Assembly: GCA_013398615.1 (NCBI GenBank)
Contig: VZSR01000055.1
Coordinates: 5,470,717-5,534,716, forward strand
From: Brachypodius melanocephalos
Taxonomy: Eukaryota; Chordata; Aves; Passeriformes; Pycnonotidae
Reading direction: 5' to 3'
DNA length: 64,000 bases
Part shown: in pieces, positions 12,101-25,080 of the stretch
Layout: each line of letters opens with the position of its first letter
Position numbering within the stretch: position 1 is the first letter of the stretch
Position numbers and translations under genes: made by a program
The notes under the pieces: model-generated
Databases searched by the model: none
What the model saw: only the letters and a program-made list of their open reading frames with translations
What the model was told of the DNA's origin: nothing

Positions 12101-13753
12101 AGAGCAGGGTGCTGAGAGCTGTGTTGTGTTTGCAGCATTGCAACAACTTGTCTCAGCCCTCCACAAAAGAGGCACAAATTTTTCCACTCATCACTTTGGT
12201 TAGAACAAGGCCCTGAACAGAGAAAATGTGAAATCCCAGAACTGCAGTTCTGTTTCTGGGTCCTGCCCAATCTGGAGGTTTAGATTAATCACTCAAGCTC
12301 AAATTTCCACAGCCTCACTGTTCTGGAGTGCCCTGAATTTTAATGGATTAGATCATGTCAGGATTGCCAGAACTTCAGAAGTTCCTGGTGCTCTTAAAAC
12401 TAAAGACTTAACACAGTCCAAAACAAAACCTAAGTGGATGAACATCAGGCAAACCCCACAAATCAGGCTTTTACAACACTGTCTGGATGTTTGCCGTCTG
12501 CAAAAATGACAGCAAAATCCTATCCCAAGGCAAGATTACCACCAGACATTTACTGAGACTATGGATGAAGGAGACTGCCTTCAAACTTTTATGAAATTAG
12601 TCATCCCAAGGAGAAAGGGAGTGACATTTTGAGATGCCCAGCTCGCTATTTCACAAACCTCCTTGTTTGCATTCTCAATTTAGCTCTGTTCAGCTTTCAT
12701 GGAAATCTGCTACCTTAGTCTAAGCATGGAAAAAATTATCAACACTATATTTTTATTGCCCTATTTTTTTTTAATGTACACAAACTACACACCTGGCTGA
12801 AGCTTTCATTTCAATTCTAAGGTCTCCACAGCTTCCTGTAAAGAGAACAAAATTCTTATTCAGGCCTGAACTTGTCCAGCAGAGTTCAAACTCTAAAAAG
12901 CAATTCTAGCCAAGGTCAAGGAATACAAAGTGTGTCTATGAAGGCAGGTTGCAAGGAAGTCAGTAGATCTGAAGGTGATGGATGACATCTATGGGTACCT
13001 GTCCTCTGGTTACTCTTGGAAGAACAAGTTTATATCACAGTTGTCAGAGATGAAGCCTTAGTTTAAGGAGTTCATGCTAATCAGGCTGTGACTGACATTC
13101 TCCTTGGGTCTCCTTCTGGAAAAACCCCACATGAATCTGAGACACCGAGGAATCTCAAATGAGGAGGAATTTGTTTGGCGATTTTCACTGACATTTGTTC
13201 TCTAACAGCTAATTTTGTGCTGATCATTTTACCCTGGCAGCTCACCCCTTTGCCACAGCCCTGCTTCGACTTTGCTGCTGTTTCCATGGATAATCAGACA
13301 CCCACAGGGTGTGGATGATCCTCACCCACAGGAGAATCACCACACTCACAGATCTCCTTGGGAGCTCTCAGCTCTCTGTGGGGTCATTTCCTGAATCACC
13401 AGATCCCTGCTCCTCTTCCCTCCTCACAGCCTTTTCCTGAAACCTGGATCTGCTCTGCAGATGGACATGGGTTGGATGTGGACTCCTGTGGTGCATGGAG
13501 CACAGGGAAAGCGTCCTCACACCTCCCCTGTCCTACAAATATGAACAGCTTTGGCTGCCTTGGGGTCCTTCCCAGCTTTTGGAATCATGAGGTGCTTTTC
13601 CTAGACTGAATGTTCCTGTTTCTGCAGCTCCTAGATGTTGTAGGAAGCCATGAGCCAGCTTATTGTGCTGCCCTGATTTAATCCAGATAATATTTCCACT
13701 CAATTATGAGTTGGAATTACTTAAAGTTTTGTTTTCAGAGAGGGTGGTTTGTG

Positions 13754-13778
13754 GTTTTTTGTTTTTGTTTTTGTTTTT
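13754..13778. repeat. (GTTTTT)n microsatellite
   Basis: Four G-T5/6 units run in tandem. It is a simple repeat with no visible function. Confidence 0.85.
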
Positions 13779-15547
13779 CAATCTTGTTTTAAATATAGGT
13801 TAGGTCATCAAAAAAACCCCACACTCTCACTGAATGAAATTACTTCTGGTTTAGGAAGAAGTGAACACACACAAGGAAAGACACACATCTGGAAAATACA
13901 GGAAATGCAATTCAAGTGCTCTGAGTGGGTGGTTCAAGTTACTTTTCCCAGATAATTATTCTCTTGCTCCCCTTCTACTCACAGATATTTGCTGACTGCA
14001 GCTTCAATGTCAAGCACTTCATAGAATTAGAACAGAAACAGAAGTCTTTTCAGCCTGTAAAAATTGCAAACCTTCAATTTGCTCTGTATGCTAAGAAAGG
14101 ATCTTTACTTTCATTACAAAGGAAGGCAACTTCTATCTGGTTTGCCTGAAAACAAATTTAGGTCTTCTGCTGCTGTGAGTTACACAGAGCCCAGTTTGAA
14201 CAATCTGTCTCCTAAGAGTTTTCAATCTGCCACCTTTTCATTGCCTTTGGATTTCTGTATCCTTAAGAAATTTACCTAATCCATTACAAATTTCAGTTGG
14301 AATAGCTACACTTCTGCAGAGAGAGTGGGTACACGTGCCTACCTTTGGCAATTTGCAGTGTAAATTGCCATTTTTCAGTAACTGCAAGTGCATTTTTGTA
14401 CCAGTGAAAATATCTGCAGTCAGGTTTTCAGCCTCTGCATTTCCTGAAATACTGTGGATTAGTGGTATCTCACCCTACAGAGCTCCCAATTCCAAGGCAT
14501 GCATCAGGAAGGATCACGTTTGCCTTAAGCTTGAGTTAAATATTTCAGTTCACTCCTAAAAATGTCAAGTAATTAGAAAGTAATCCCAGAAATTAATCTG
14601 CATTTGAAAATAATTCAACAGCTGAGGCGTGGCAGAGGCAAAATTTTGTACCATGGAGCTTTGCTCTGCATCGTGAGTTGAACCCTGAGCTTCGAACATA
14701 TCCTAGATCTGGATTGTGTGAATCTCATCCAGGCTCCTACAAAGGAAGCCTGTGCTTGTTAAGGATGCCTTTCAGGCTTTGTTACAGTCACAATTGTTAA
14801 GATGTGGTGATAACCCAATTTTTTGCCTTTGCTGGTTGATCTTGCCCCAAGAACCAGCAGAAAATGAGGTCCTCCATCTCATTTTGCTACCCCACAAATG
14901 GATCCCTCAATCTTCTCTTACAGCCTCCCCTTCCCAAAGGCAGGAATCTCTTTCCCCTCTTCAGTAGCCTGGGGGTAGAACCCTCTGCCATTGCTTTGCC
15001 ATTGGCAGGGAGTTGGCTCAGGAATTAGGCTGGAATTTGGCATTGCTCCCCTTTCCCCTCCGGGACCAAGCCAAACTGAGTTCATGCTTCTGCAGGGAAG
15101 AGAGGAATCAAGAATGGATTTTCTCTCAGTGCCCCAGATGAACATCAGACGGGGACTCCCAATCTCAGCATCTGGCCTTTCCAAAAGGATGGGAAAGCCA
15201 TAAGGAAAACCAGCCATAAGGTCAAAAAACCCTAAACCATCACTCTCAGCAGTGCCTTCCCCGTGTGCCAGCCGTGCTCACAAGTTTCACAAGCAAAGGG
15301 AAGAGACAGGATAAGAATCCACCACAGTCTCAAATCCACATTCATCCTGCAGCCCCAGTTTCTCATTTTCTGTTGGCCTCCTGGTTTCTGAATTTGAACT
15401 CTTTTCAATCACAACAAACAATGTGGTCCTAAATAATTCACTAGCAAGAATGTGAAAATAAGAACACACCTGCAATTTCTTTCACACCTTGTCTCAAAAC
15501 CATCCTCTCTATTAGCAATAGCTGCATTTCATGAATTTCTCTCTCTC

Positions 15548-15564
15548 TTTTTTTTTTTTTTTTT
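15548..15564. repeat. Poly(T) tract, 17 T
   Basis: A homopolymer preceded by a short CT run (CTCTCTC). No retrocopy is recognised on either side. Confidence 0.9.
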
Positions 15565-16822
15565 GGCTTCCTGAAGTTGCCATTGGTTAAAATTCACAGC
15601 CTAAACCGATGGTGAATACAACCATGCAGGTTTCTTAGGATGTCATGGGAATGGGTTTCCTCTAAGCAATTTTTTTAGGAGCTCACAGAACCCCAACAGC
15701 TCAACATCTGCTGGTCCTGCAGCTCCACAAAGGAAGTACCAAGCTTATGCCAACAAAAATATCACTGCTGAATCAAATACCTGGTTTAATTCACTCCACC
15801 AAGAAACAGCAGAGCTATGCAGCTAAAACTGTTTTCTTAGGGTGAACAAGGGATCCTCAATATATTTCATGTACACTTCACATATATTTCACTCACCAGA
15901 ATATTCACAGGCAGGTCGATTTTTAACTCACAACTTGCTAAAAGGTTTCAGGAAACTGAAGAAGACTGTGATTGGTATTTGCTTTAGCATTTGTAAATGC
16001 CAGAACACACCTAATCTTCATTCCTAATATTTGGGAAATACCTTTGCAGATTCAGCTTGGATCTGTGCATTGGAAGCTTTGTATTGAAAATCCTGCATTT
16101 CTTGCTATTTTAACACTGACTTCTGGTTGTATATAAATGCAAGCATTAAAAAAAATATTGAGAATTCTGGAAAACAAATGCAGAAGGGTAATAACCTTTA
16201 GAAATAAATTATTGAAATTGTATTGCCTTTCTCAAAATCAAATCTTATTGAATGTCTGTAAAAAGAGCAGTGTTTAAAGCTGACTGTGCTAGCTAAGATA
16301 TTGCTGAAGGCAGAGCTATTTTACTGGAGACTCAATTTGATCCAATTCATGGTCACACAGAGGCCAACACTTGAAACCCCACTCACTTCACAGGGAATAG
16401 CACTCAACTTTGTTAAAATGTCCATGTAGTCACTTAAAATTTTTACACAAATATTTTTCCAGAAATTCCTTTTAGCATTCAGCAGTAAGTGCCACGAGTT
16501 GTGTAAAAGCAATTAATTGGAATTCTAAGATTGATTTTTTGTATATATATAATTTTTATTTTACCTTTTCGGTGAAAGTAAGATGCCAGATTGATTTTAT
16601 CTGTCTTTCAACTCTGCTCTCCATGCACTTGCACATTTTTCTTCTGATTTTGCTAACATCTGGAAATGAGCTGCAGGAGGCTGTTTTCCCCACATGAAGC
16701 AGCAGAAATTCCTCTTCTGGCCAAAGAATCCCCAGTCACTGCTGGTGGCACTTCAGAACCTGCTGCTCAGCCTGTGCATCTCCCCAGGCAGGGACTCACT
16801 GATGTCACCCTGGGAGAGATGC

Positions 16823-16922
16823 NNNNNNNNNNNNNNNNNNNNNNNNNNNNNNNNNNNNNNNNNNNNNNNNNNNNNNNNNNNNNNNNNNNNNNNNNNNNNN
16901 NNNNNNNNNNNNNNNNNNNNNN
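16823..16922. other. Assembly gap (100 N)
   Basis: An exactly 100-base N run, typical of an unsized scaffold gap. It interrupts a GC-richer stretch (about 16660-17500). Missing sequence here may be GC-rich or repetitive. Confidence 0.98.
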
Positions 16923-17334
16923 GAAAGCTGAAACTCAAGGCATCATTGTGATGCAGCAGCTCCTTATTCCCACTGTGACCTGCCATCAGCCCTGTCCCCA
17001 TCCCACCAGGTGTGTTTGCCTGTCAACAACAACCTCGAGCTGGGCTTTTCCCAGCCCAGCCTTTCCTCAGCCATCCCAGCCTCCCTTTAATTCCAGTGGC
17101 CATTAAAAAATGTCCCTTTGTGCTCCCTGGCTCTGTGCCCAGGATAACTCCTGCTCTCCACCCTTGGTGCAGATGATATTAAAGGTGCACTCTCTCATGA
17201 CTCCCGTGAAAGCAATCCCTGCTGGAAACCCCCAGTCCCCTCAGAGCTGCCAACAACCCATAATGGGAGGCACGCTGGGAGAGGGAATACACGAAAACAA
17301 AGGGGCAGCCATTAAAACACCCCAGGCTGGGCAT

Positions 17335-17380
17335 GGCTGGCAGGCCAAAATAAAGGCTGGCAGGCCAAAACAAAGGCTGG
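17335..17380. repeat. 20-bp tandem duplication
   Basis: The 20-base unit beginning GGCTGGCAGGCCAAAA occurs twice with one base changed (TAAA against CAAA), followed by a third GGCTGG. A further GGCTGG-like phrase lies just upstream. It is a short, recent-looking replication-slippage duplication in GC-rich sequence. Confidence 0.9.
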
Positions 17381-17516
17381 CTGCCACCCTGGTGTGGCCA
17401 GGCCTGGAAAGGGCCATCCCAGAGCACTGCATATTTCCCTCTGTGCTTTATCTTCTGAATGGAAACCACTGTGTCTCCATCTCTCATTTTAAGAATGGGA
17501 GAAAATTGCCCCTTCC

Positions 17517-17720
17517 GTGGCAGACCTACTGATCTAATTGCCGTTTATGAGAGAGCCAAGAGACAGTCACTGATGCAGCATTAAGACATCCTGAATGTGT
17601 TCCTTCCCATAGCCAGAGAGGAAAGAACAAGGGAAACAAAAAAGTGCCAGCGAGATCATTTAATTTGCATCCCTGCTTATTGACATTTCCATAGCAACTT
17701 CATTAGGAAGTCATTCATTT
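17517..17720. promoter_or_regulatory. Candidate conserved noncoding element
   Basis: This stretch is free of low-complexity sequence and carries an exact octamer ATTTGCAT (17663-17670, the POU/OCT site), TTATTGAC-type AT cores, and CCATAGCAAC (17689-17698), one base from the right half of an RFX X-box. Calling it regulatory is an inference from motif density. There is no alignment, and each motif alone is expected by chance at this scale. Confidence 0.25.
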
Positions 17721-18039
17721 TCATTCTCCTGCTTGCTTTGTTCACAAATTCCTGCTCAGTCCTCTTTCCAGTGGTGGCAATTTTCAGGAAAGGGTGTTTT
17801 TTTTGGTACAAGTCAAAGAAGTCACTCAGAAACAGACTGACAAGGTCTGGGGATCTACACTTTTCACTAAAAAAAAGGTAGAAAATTAGGAATGTGTTTG
17901 GTTTACCTTGAGGGAGTATTATGCAGATCATGATTCATGGAGGCATTTAAACACGTGCTTCACTCCATCCAAGGCAGGGCTTTAACTCACTTGACTTTTA
18001 CCTGAATAGGCATCAACGTGAGCCAAAAAACATTCTTGA

Positions 18040-18380
18040 ATCAGGGCCTTAAAACATCTGTCAATCATCACTTACTCTACAGGTCTATGAAGTATTAATG
18101 CACCGAGGCCAACGCAATAAATAAATGAAGCCAATAATGTACAAACTGTTACGGGCAACTAAAGTAACTCAAAACATATGGGTTTCCTCATGATCATAAA
18201 GTCACTCTTGGTTTTCGTGTAGTGTACATACATCAAGGCCTTTCCTCTCTCCTGTTATTTGAGTATCTTGGTAATCATCCCACCTGAAAGCGTCACATAA
18301 AATCCATAAGCCTTTTTAAGCCCCTTGGGCTAAAATCAACATTTGATCTCGGAAAGGAAATCTAAATCATCTTCTCTGGT
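18040..18380. promoter_or_regulatory. Candidate conserved noncoding element
   Basis: The sequence keeps isolated CpGs (GCACCGAGG, CAACGCAAT, GTTACGGGC, TTTTCGTG, AAGCGTC, TCTCGG) in an AT-rich setting where methylated CpGs normally decay. It also has homeobox-like words (GTATTAATGC, AATAAATAAATG) and a CCATAAG word near 18303. Retained CpGs in unique sequence are a weak hint of constraint. No promoter, start site or coding frame is evident. Confidence 0.25.
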
Positions 18381-18537
18381 AAGTCTTTCACTTGGATTTA
18401 TAAAATCTCTTTTTTTTTTTTTCCCCTCATTGTTCCAGAGAGCTAAAAAGATATAATGGAATCACTGAAAATTTCCTATAAAGAGGAAATCATAAGGACT
18501 GCCCTGCAGACAAATAAACAGCAATGCAACTAATGCA

Positions 18538-18576
18538 GTTTCTCTCTTTGAATTTCTCCTGCAGTCTAAGGTGAGG
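18538..18576 (+). other. Possible 6-nt microexon between splice signals
   Basis: A pyrimidine tract (TTTCTCTCTTTG then TTTCTCCTGCAG) is followed by TCTAAG and then GTGAGG, a good donor. If spliced, the exon would be the 6 nt at 18565-18570, one Ser and one Lys codon in one frame. A TGC lies just before the acceptor AG, as in neural microexons that depend on SRRM4. There is no evidence that this strand is transcribed, so this remains a motif observation. Confidence 0.15.
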
Positions 18577-19779
18577 AAGCCCACATTCTATCCCCAAATG
18601 ATTTAGCTGGGAACAGACTCAAATTAACAGATGGCAAAAGCCAATCTCATTACAGGAAGAGACAGATAGAAGCAGAAGTCCAGTGTGTGAAGGATAAGGA
18701 GAAAACACAAATGAAGATTTTGAAACACCCCTGCCAACCACCTACTGCATGCAGCCTGGATAAATAGATGCAGATATATATTTTATATATAAGCCAACAG
18801 ATTTTATAGCAAAATTTCATTTTAAGTCTGTCTGGCACATTTGGATGTAGGTTCTCAAACCAGCTAAAAAGGGAAAGGAAATGTAAGACACTTACTGATC
18901 TAACACAGCATGAGGATACAGGACATGGTGAGAATTGTTGTTGCTTTTGAGATATGCAATCAAGTGAAAAAATGTATTCAGGTGACTGCTATAAATGTGG
19001 ACTTTTGTGCTTATTTTTTTTTCCACACTTTGTGCTTTCTCAAGCACTGAAACAGGACGAGTTCTTAACCTAAAGCACCACAGAACTGTAAATCAAAGAC
19101 TTCTGAGGAGCTGCAGTGAGATTTCTCCTGAATCAGAGATGGCTCCAAATTGAAGGATCCAGATCCAAACCAAACCAACCCATTCACACTGAAAAAAAAA
19201 AATCTCCCTACTTACACACAACCATGTAATCCCTCTTTCCTTTAGGTGCCACTCCTATGAGAAAACTTTAGGAAAGGAGATTTCTCCCACTCCTAAAATG
19301 CACAGCACACGTTGCTTTGTACTGAATGTGTGAACATGGCACTGCTGAGCCCTTTCAAAGAGCACCTGAGGATATCTTGGAGCACAGCTTAACAGCTGAC
19401 ACACAGAAAACTCAGAAATACCATTCCAGCAGTGTTCCCCACCTCCTCCACTTTCTCTGAAACGCCACTGTTAAAAGATTGCTTTGATATCTCTGCTTTG
19501 ATTTATTTACACCCTCCCATCCCTCATAACTGCCTTGTTATGATTCATTCTGGCTTCCCCACATTTCATCACTCATACCAGCTCGGGGTGCAGCTGTATT
19601 TCAAGCAGAGATCTGCACAGAGGGCACCAAATTCCTCAGCCCCAGAATGCAGGATGTGTCCCACACACACATTCCAACTGCGCTGCAAGGTCATCGCGAG
19701 CAGGGGGTTTGCTCCGCTAACAAAGAGGGGGAAAAAATTAAAAATCCAGGCTGCCCTGGGACAAGGCCACTTGTTTTCT

Positions 19780-19960
19780 GCCCTGTGACAGAGTGTGACA
19801 TTTATGTGATGTCAGTATAAACTGCGTGACATTATTCTGCGACACACCACGGCACGCAGCAAGAATTTATGTCCTCGTCTGACATAATCTATGGGCTTGG
19901 TTTTAAGATCAGAAAAATAGACACTGCTGAGCCTCGTTTGGATGTGATGCCTCTGGAGAA
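19780..19960. promoter_or_regulatory. TGACA-clustered candidate element
   Basis: TGACA occurs at 19786, 19796 and 19827, with TGATGTCA at 19807-19814, one base from the CRE palindrome TGACGTCA. Several CpGs follow (CTGCGACAC, CACGGCACGC, CCTCGTC). TGACAG/TGACA words are recognised by TALE homeodomain proteins (MEIS/TGIF) and TGACGTCA by CREB/ATF factors. That this block is an enhancer is inference. Confidence 0.3.
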
Positions 19961-22733
19961 GGTATTTCCCTGCCTTGTATCACTTTTATCACTAATTGTG
20001 ACAGCTGCTGTTCAAAGGGCAACTTGCATTCAGAAAAAAAATCATCACAATACCTCTGATACCACGTTTTGGTCATTATCAATGAATGAAAGCTGATCTT
20101 CCTGTGGAAATCATCATCCTGGAAGAACAAGGAGAAAACAAGAAGATGAATGATCAAATGACAGTGGAAAAGAGTTAATTTTGTCCCCCAAGGGAGTGAA
20201 GGTGTCAGCAGTGCAAGTGAATAAAGGCTTCCAAGAACAGCATTTTATGCAGGTTTTACAACTTTCTGTTGCACAATGGAAAAAAAAAAAAGCCAAACAA
20301 ACAATTAAAAATCCAGTTAGAATAAATAAGATTTTAGATATTATCAAACTAAAACTTCCTTATGAAATTTTTAAGCCTTAATAAAGCTACATACTATTAA
20401 AACAGTAAGAAAAAAAATTGAAGAAAAAAGTACTACAGAAATATTTAAAAAATCTTCAAGCTTATTGGTTTTAGCCATTCTCCTGCAGAAATAAAAATAT
20501 CTATCTTAGTTAAATTTTCAGCAAAATGTTTTCCTTTTCACAAGATTTCATTTCCTAGTAGAAGGCACTTCAAATAAAAAAAAAAAAATTAAGCCCTGCT
20601 TGGAATTTATAGGGTTTGACAAACAATATTTGTCTTCTACTTCAGGTTTCTGTGTCATCGAGAGCCATCGTGACACAGATGAGCAATAAAATAAACAGTG
20701 TTACTTCAGAATTGATCTTGGTTTTATAAAGATTTACAGATTGTTAGTAGTTTTCCAACAAATCCATCTTTCACAGAGAAGTTTGAAATGCTGAGGCTTC
20801 TAAGCGGTGCCAGCTGCTTTGAAAAATACATTTTGTGATCCTTTAAATTTAAAGGCTAATAAAATACAGATTCTGGGAGAGGGAGAGCAGGCAGGGAGCT
20901 TCTCCTCTCTCTCTTAGCATGGATTATTGCAAAAAAAGCATTGGGATGGGTCTCACAGAAGTGGGAAAGTGGAAAAAACAGGTCAGACAAACAATTGGGA
21001 CAATGCTGGGTCAAAATCCTTGAGTGACAACCTGAAGGGACATGGTGGCATTTCCCTGTGAGCCTGGTGCAGGATGGTGCCCTGCTGATCAGGATGTTCA
21101 TTAACTAATTACCTAAAAAGCATAAGAAAAATAATTAGTGAAGCTTACTGGGAAAAAAAAAAAAAGTAATGGACTGGGAAAGAAAAGCTGCAACAAATCC
21201 TTTTATGGTGATGATTATCCACAACAGGAAGGAATTTTCAAAATCCAGGAGCAGATTTTTTCATTGTCAGAATTTTTCCCATTTGAACTCGATAATTTTT
21301 TAATTTGAAAATACTCTAACTCAAACAAAATTTGTTTAAGTCATAAGATACTTGATTTGTGAAACAACCAAACGAAATCAAGCAATGGCACCTTTGTAAT
21401 TAGCTAGACTAGTATTTTCTTTTTACTTTGCCTTTCTTTCTTCTTGGAGCTGGAGTTGGAGAACCCTGGCCCATGTGTTTTCCCCAAGAGCACACTGTAC
21501 CAAAGATAAAACCCCCCAAACTCAATAATGTTGGGAAGAAAAGCTGAGTGTTTATTTTGATTTTTCTGGCTCCTGCTCATATGTTCTCCACACTCAGGCC
21601 TGGGAGGCAATGCAGCCCATGGTACAGTGGTGAGGTGATCCTTTATGTCATCCTGAGTGACAAGAATTTCTGTTATCCAGGTTGGACCTTTTGAGCTCAC
21701 CACAGCTCTGTGTAAACCTCAGGACTTCCTTCACACAGACAAAATCAGAAAAACAAAATAAACCCCAGACCCATCTCTGTTTTGTTTCCAGTGAACTCCA
21801 TCTGTTTAAAGAAGAGATGACTGTTTTCCCAGAAAATAATAAATATTCTGCTTGGAATTTATTTACTTTTAGGTGATGTTGACGGAGAGATTTTGCCCTT
21901 CAACTGAAATTTCCATACGAAACACTGGAAAAATTAAAAGAGTTCTTTACCTTAACCTTATTCCTACCTTGAAGTGAAGAAATGTGTCTGTAAAGACACA
22001 TTCTTAGTAAAAATCTGAGTTAAGCACTGGAAAGGCACCAAAGTTACCCAAATGCCCTCTCTTTAGATGTCTGTGCTTCTCAGACTCATCAAGCTGTTTT
22101 CTTCTGTATTTCCTGGCACGCCAAGGCAGAAATTAAATTGCCTCTCTTCCACTTGGAAAGCAAAAACCCACCGAGTTTTCTTTTGAACAGAAACCTCGTC
22201 CCTGCTCTGCCCAAAGTTCAACGAGCAGCCCCCGACACAGGATCCAGCCGCGTTTAAACACAACGGGGCAGGATGGCCCACGCCAGACCCTGAACCCACC
22301 ACTGAGCCTCCAGAAGGAACCTGATTCCCTTTGTCCCTGGGTGCCACGGAGAGCTGATGTCATGGAATGCCTCTGAGGAGGAGTAACACCATCAGCACTG
22401 TTTATTTAATTAGTGGCCAGGGTAAAACCCTCCTAATGCAGCCTGATCAAGGGTCAGCTCGAGGGGTCTTGATCCGAGTATGGGCAGCCTTCAGTGGCTG
22501 AGGCTTAATAATAATCTCTAGACTTCAATTTCCTACTAATAAAGGGTAATATAATGTAGGGTAAGCCCTCTTATTTGTTCAGATCTTTTTAACCACTGAG
22601 GAGCTAATATGCAACAACTGAACAAACAGTGGCCACACAGGTTTCATTTTTAGAAGCACAGATGACCTCTGATGAAAGAAATGATCAGTCAAGCTCTGAA
22701 GCAAAGATGGAAAGCCAGCTAAAAATGCATTCC

Positions 22734-22749
22734 TTTTTTTTTTTTTTTT
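22734..22749. repeat. Poly(T) tract, 16 T
   Basis: A plain homopolymer in unique sequence, with no neighbouring element recognised. Confidence 0.9.
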
Positions 22750-23146
22750 ATGTGCACCGAAAGAAAAGTTACTTTTAAATAATCATTTATGATATCAAGT
22801 GAAAGTGCCTGAAAATAGCTGTGTAATTATTACACAAAATTATTATGGCTTTCAATGAATTTGTATTCTAGGTTCTGATGAACGGTGCAAGTGTATTTTA
22901 CTAAATAGAGTCTGTAGAAATCTCTGCAGTTACATTTCATTTGTGATGAAGCTGCTGATGTCTGAACATTGTCCCTGTACAATTTTAATACCCCCTAAGC
23001 TCACTGTGTTGTTTACTGCCACATACACTATCCCAAATATCTGCTAAAGTTCCATCTGCCTCAGGAAACCCCTGCCTATGAAGCTCAAACACAGATGATT
23101 TTTCCCACTACAGAAAAACATGACTAAAACATTATTTTGCCCCTTT

Positions 23147-23164
23147 AAAAAAAAAAAAAAAAAA
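23147..23164. repeat. Poly(A) tract, 18 A
   Basis: A homopolymer after CCCCTTT. No polyadenylation signal sits within 40 bases upstream, so there is no support for a processed retrocopy. Confidence 0.9.
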
Positions 23165-24060
23165 TTCCAAAGTCTAGATACTGCAGTAGCCTCTAGATGT
23201 CAGGGCAAATTTCAGCAGAAATGCAATCAGAAGAGAGGTGCCCAGCATGCCCACTTGCTGGAGCAGGGAAATTATTCTCTTTAATCCAGGATTTTTAAGA
23301 ATGTGTTCCAAATTTTTTTTTCTTCTTGAAACTTGAAGGGGTTTCTTTCCAGTATGCCCCCAGGTGTCTGAGTTTAGTTTGCAGTTCTTTGCTTGCCCCC
23401 CATTCTCTGGGTGCCACCTGCCCCAATTTGCCACCTTCTAATTTACCTGGGTGGTTGCTCTGACAGCACCTCCCTCAGGGATGACCCTGAGTTCCCATTT
23501 CAGAATTTTAATCCACTGAGTCTTTTTCTCTGCGGCTCGTGATCAATGCTGAGAGTCAGATTTATGTCCTAAATGTATTAGCTATGAAATAACCATTGCC
23601 ATATTATCAGGAAAGAGGTGCAATAAAACCACAGATATCATGGTTTTTGTGCCTCTCTGACCAAAACAAGTTTGAAAACTAAGTTGTTAAAATCAAATAC
23701 TGAAAATACTTGTAAATGCACTGTAGTATTTTATCTACACAATTGTTTTTACCTGTGTGTAGAAGGAAAGAGAAGCAAATTAAAGAATATGGTCTCCAGT
23801 GAACAGGAAATGTAAATCCTATTAATGCTTATAGGAGTTATACCTACACATTTAAAGGGCAGTATAGAAGACCTTTAAATTGATTACCTAACAAATGGCT
23901 ATAAAACGAAAATAACTTTTTTTTTCAAGCACTGCATGACTCTATTTCAAAGTCCACATTTCATGGATTTTACAGCCCCAGAAGCAGAGTTTGTAAAGGT
24001 TATAAAAAATGTGAACTATATAGAACAACAGAAAACAGCACAAAAGCTTACTGTTTACCA

Positions 24061-24079
24061 AAATAATAATAATAATAAT
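24061..24079. repeat. (AAT)6 microsatellite
   Basis: Six AAT units in tandem. It is a simple repeat, potentially length-polymorphic. Confidence 0.92.
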
Positions 24080-25080
24080 CACTAAACACTATGGTTAATT
24101 CAACATCAATAAAAGTGGTGACAATATAGTTGTAATCACCAGGCAGGGGCAGTGTACTGGATAAAGAAGGAAGTTCTGGTGGTGGTAAAGTAACTTAAAA
24201 GCACCCACTTAAAAGGCCAAACAGATTAAATAGCAGCAAGGCTCTAGGGCATCTCTGGGAAAACTGCACTGGGCCACTTTGAAAAGTCCAACATTGGTGT
24301 AAACAGCAAAAAATTCTGCAGTATGTGAGAGAGAGGGAGAAAGGCACAAAGGAGTGAAATAATATCAAATCTCTAATTTAACAAAAACATAATCTGAAGG
24401 AATCCGATGAAATTCAGTGACTCTGACAGTGTCATGCTCAATTTTTCCTGCAAACATCCTCTAATGGTGCAGAAGTCTCAATATTTTATTCTCATTCTCC
24501 CTTTGCAGCAACATAAAAAGATTATTTAGGATATTGGCAGTAATGCCACTGCCTCACCAATTCCTTCCAGAAAATTTTGATTCCAACGGATCCTGACACA
24601 GTGAGAATTTAGATTATTTCTGGTAAGGTTATTGGAGAAGTGTTTGAGGGTACACACCCTCTTCAAACCTTTTGATAGCACAGCAGTTTGCTTTCTGTTC
24701 CTGCATTTCATAAAAGTTTTTGGTTATCAGCACCACCCTTCCCTCATCCAAGCTCTCCTCTTTCACATCTTCTATTCGTCCATGCCGTGGATTTCTGGTC
24801 TTCACTCTCTGGTTTCTACAAAGGCATTATCAATATTTTTTCCCCTCATCCTCAGTTTGACACAATTTCTGGCAAGTGACCTGCACTTGGATTCCCACCC
24901 TCCAGTCCCCCTCTGATGGCAAGCAGGAAACTTTCCCCAGACAGATCCTCGGCCAGCAACGATGGGATAAAATTGTTACATCATCTCCCATCCTTCCAGA
25001 GCTCCCTTTGTTTGAAGTGAAGCCTTTTCTGCTTCATTTTTCACTGTCATTGGCATGGCATAGACAGAGACCTGCTAGAT

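Larger units (their letters stand above)
7251..16822. other. Unique noncoding stretch with GC-richer patches
   Basis: No supported gene in about 9.5 kb. Open frames are short (at most 129 codons, 8417-8806 minus) and without motifs. GC-richer patches lie near 13080-13610 and 14700-15300. Small items include an A-rich run at 8114-8140, a perfect 8-bp stem with a 3-base loop at 9929-9947, and 17 T at 15548-15564. A passage at 11740-11850 ends in a TTAATAAAG signal-like sequence but has no transcript features around it. Confidence 0.5.
19961..25060. other. Unique noncoding stretch, no gene seen
   Basis: Mostly AT-rich unique sequence with short A/T homopolymers (T16 at 22734-22749, A18 at 23147-23164) and an (AAT)6 microsatellite. 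The part 22140-22560 is richer in CpG and has unusual words such as GATCCGAGTATGGGC. It may be constrained, but less convincingly than the blocks listed separately. No open frame looks like protein. Confidence 0.5.
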
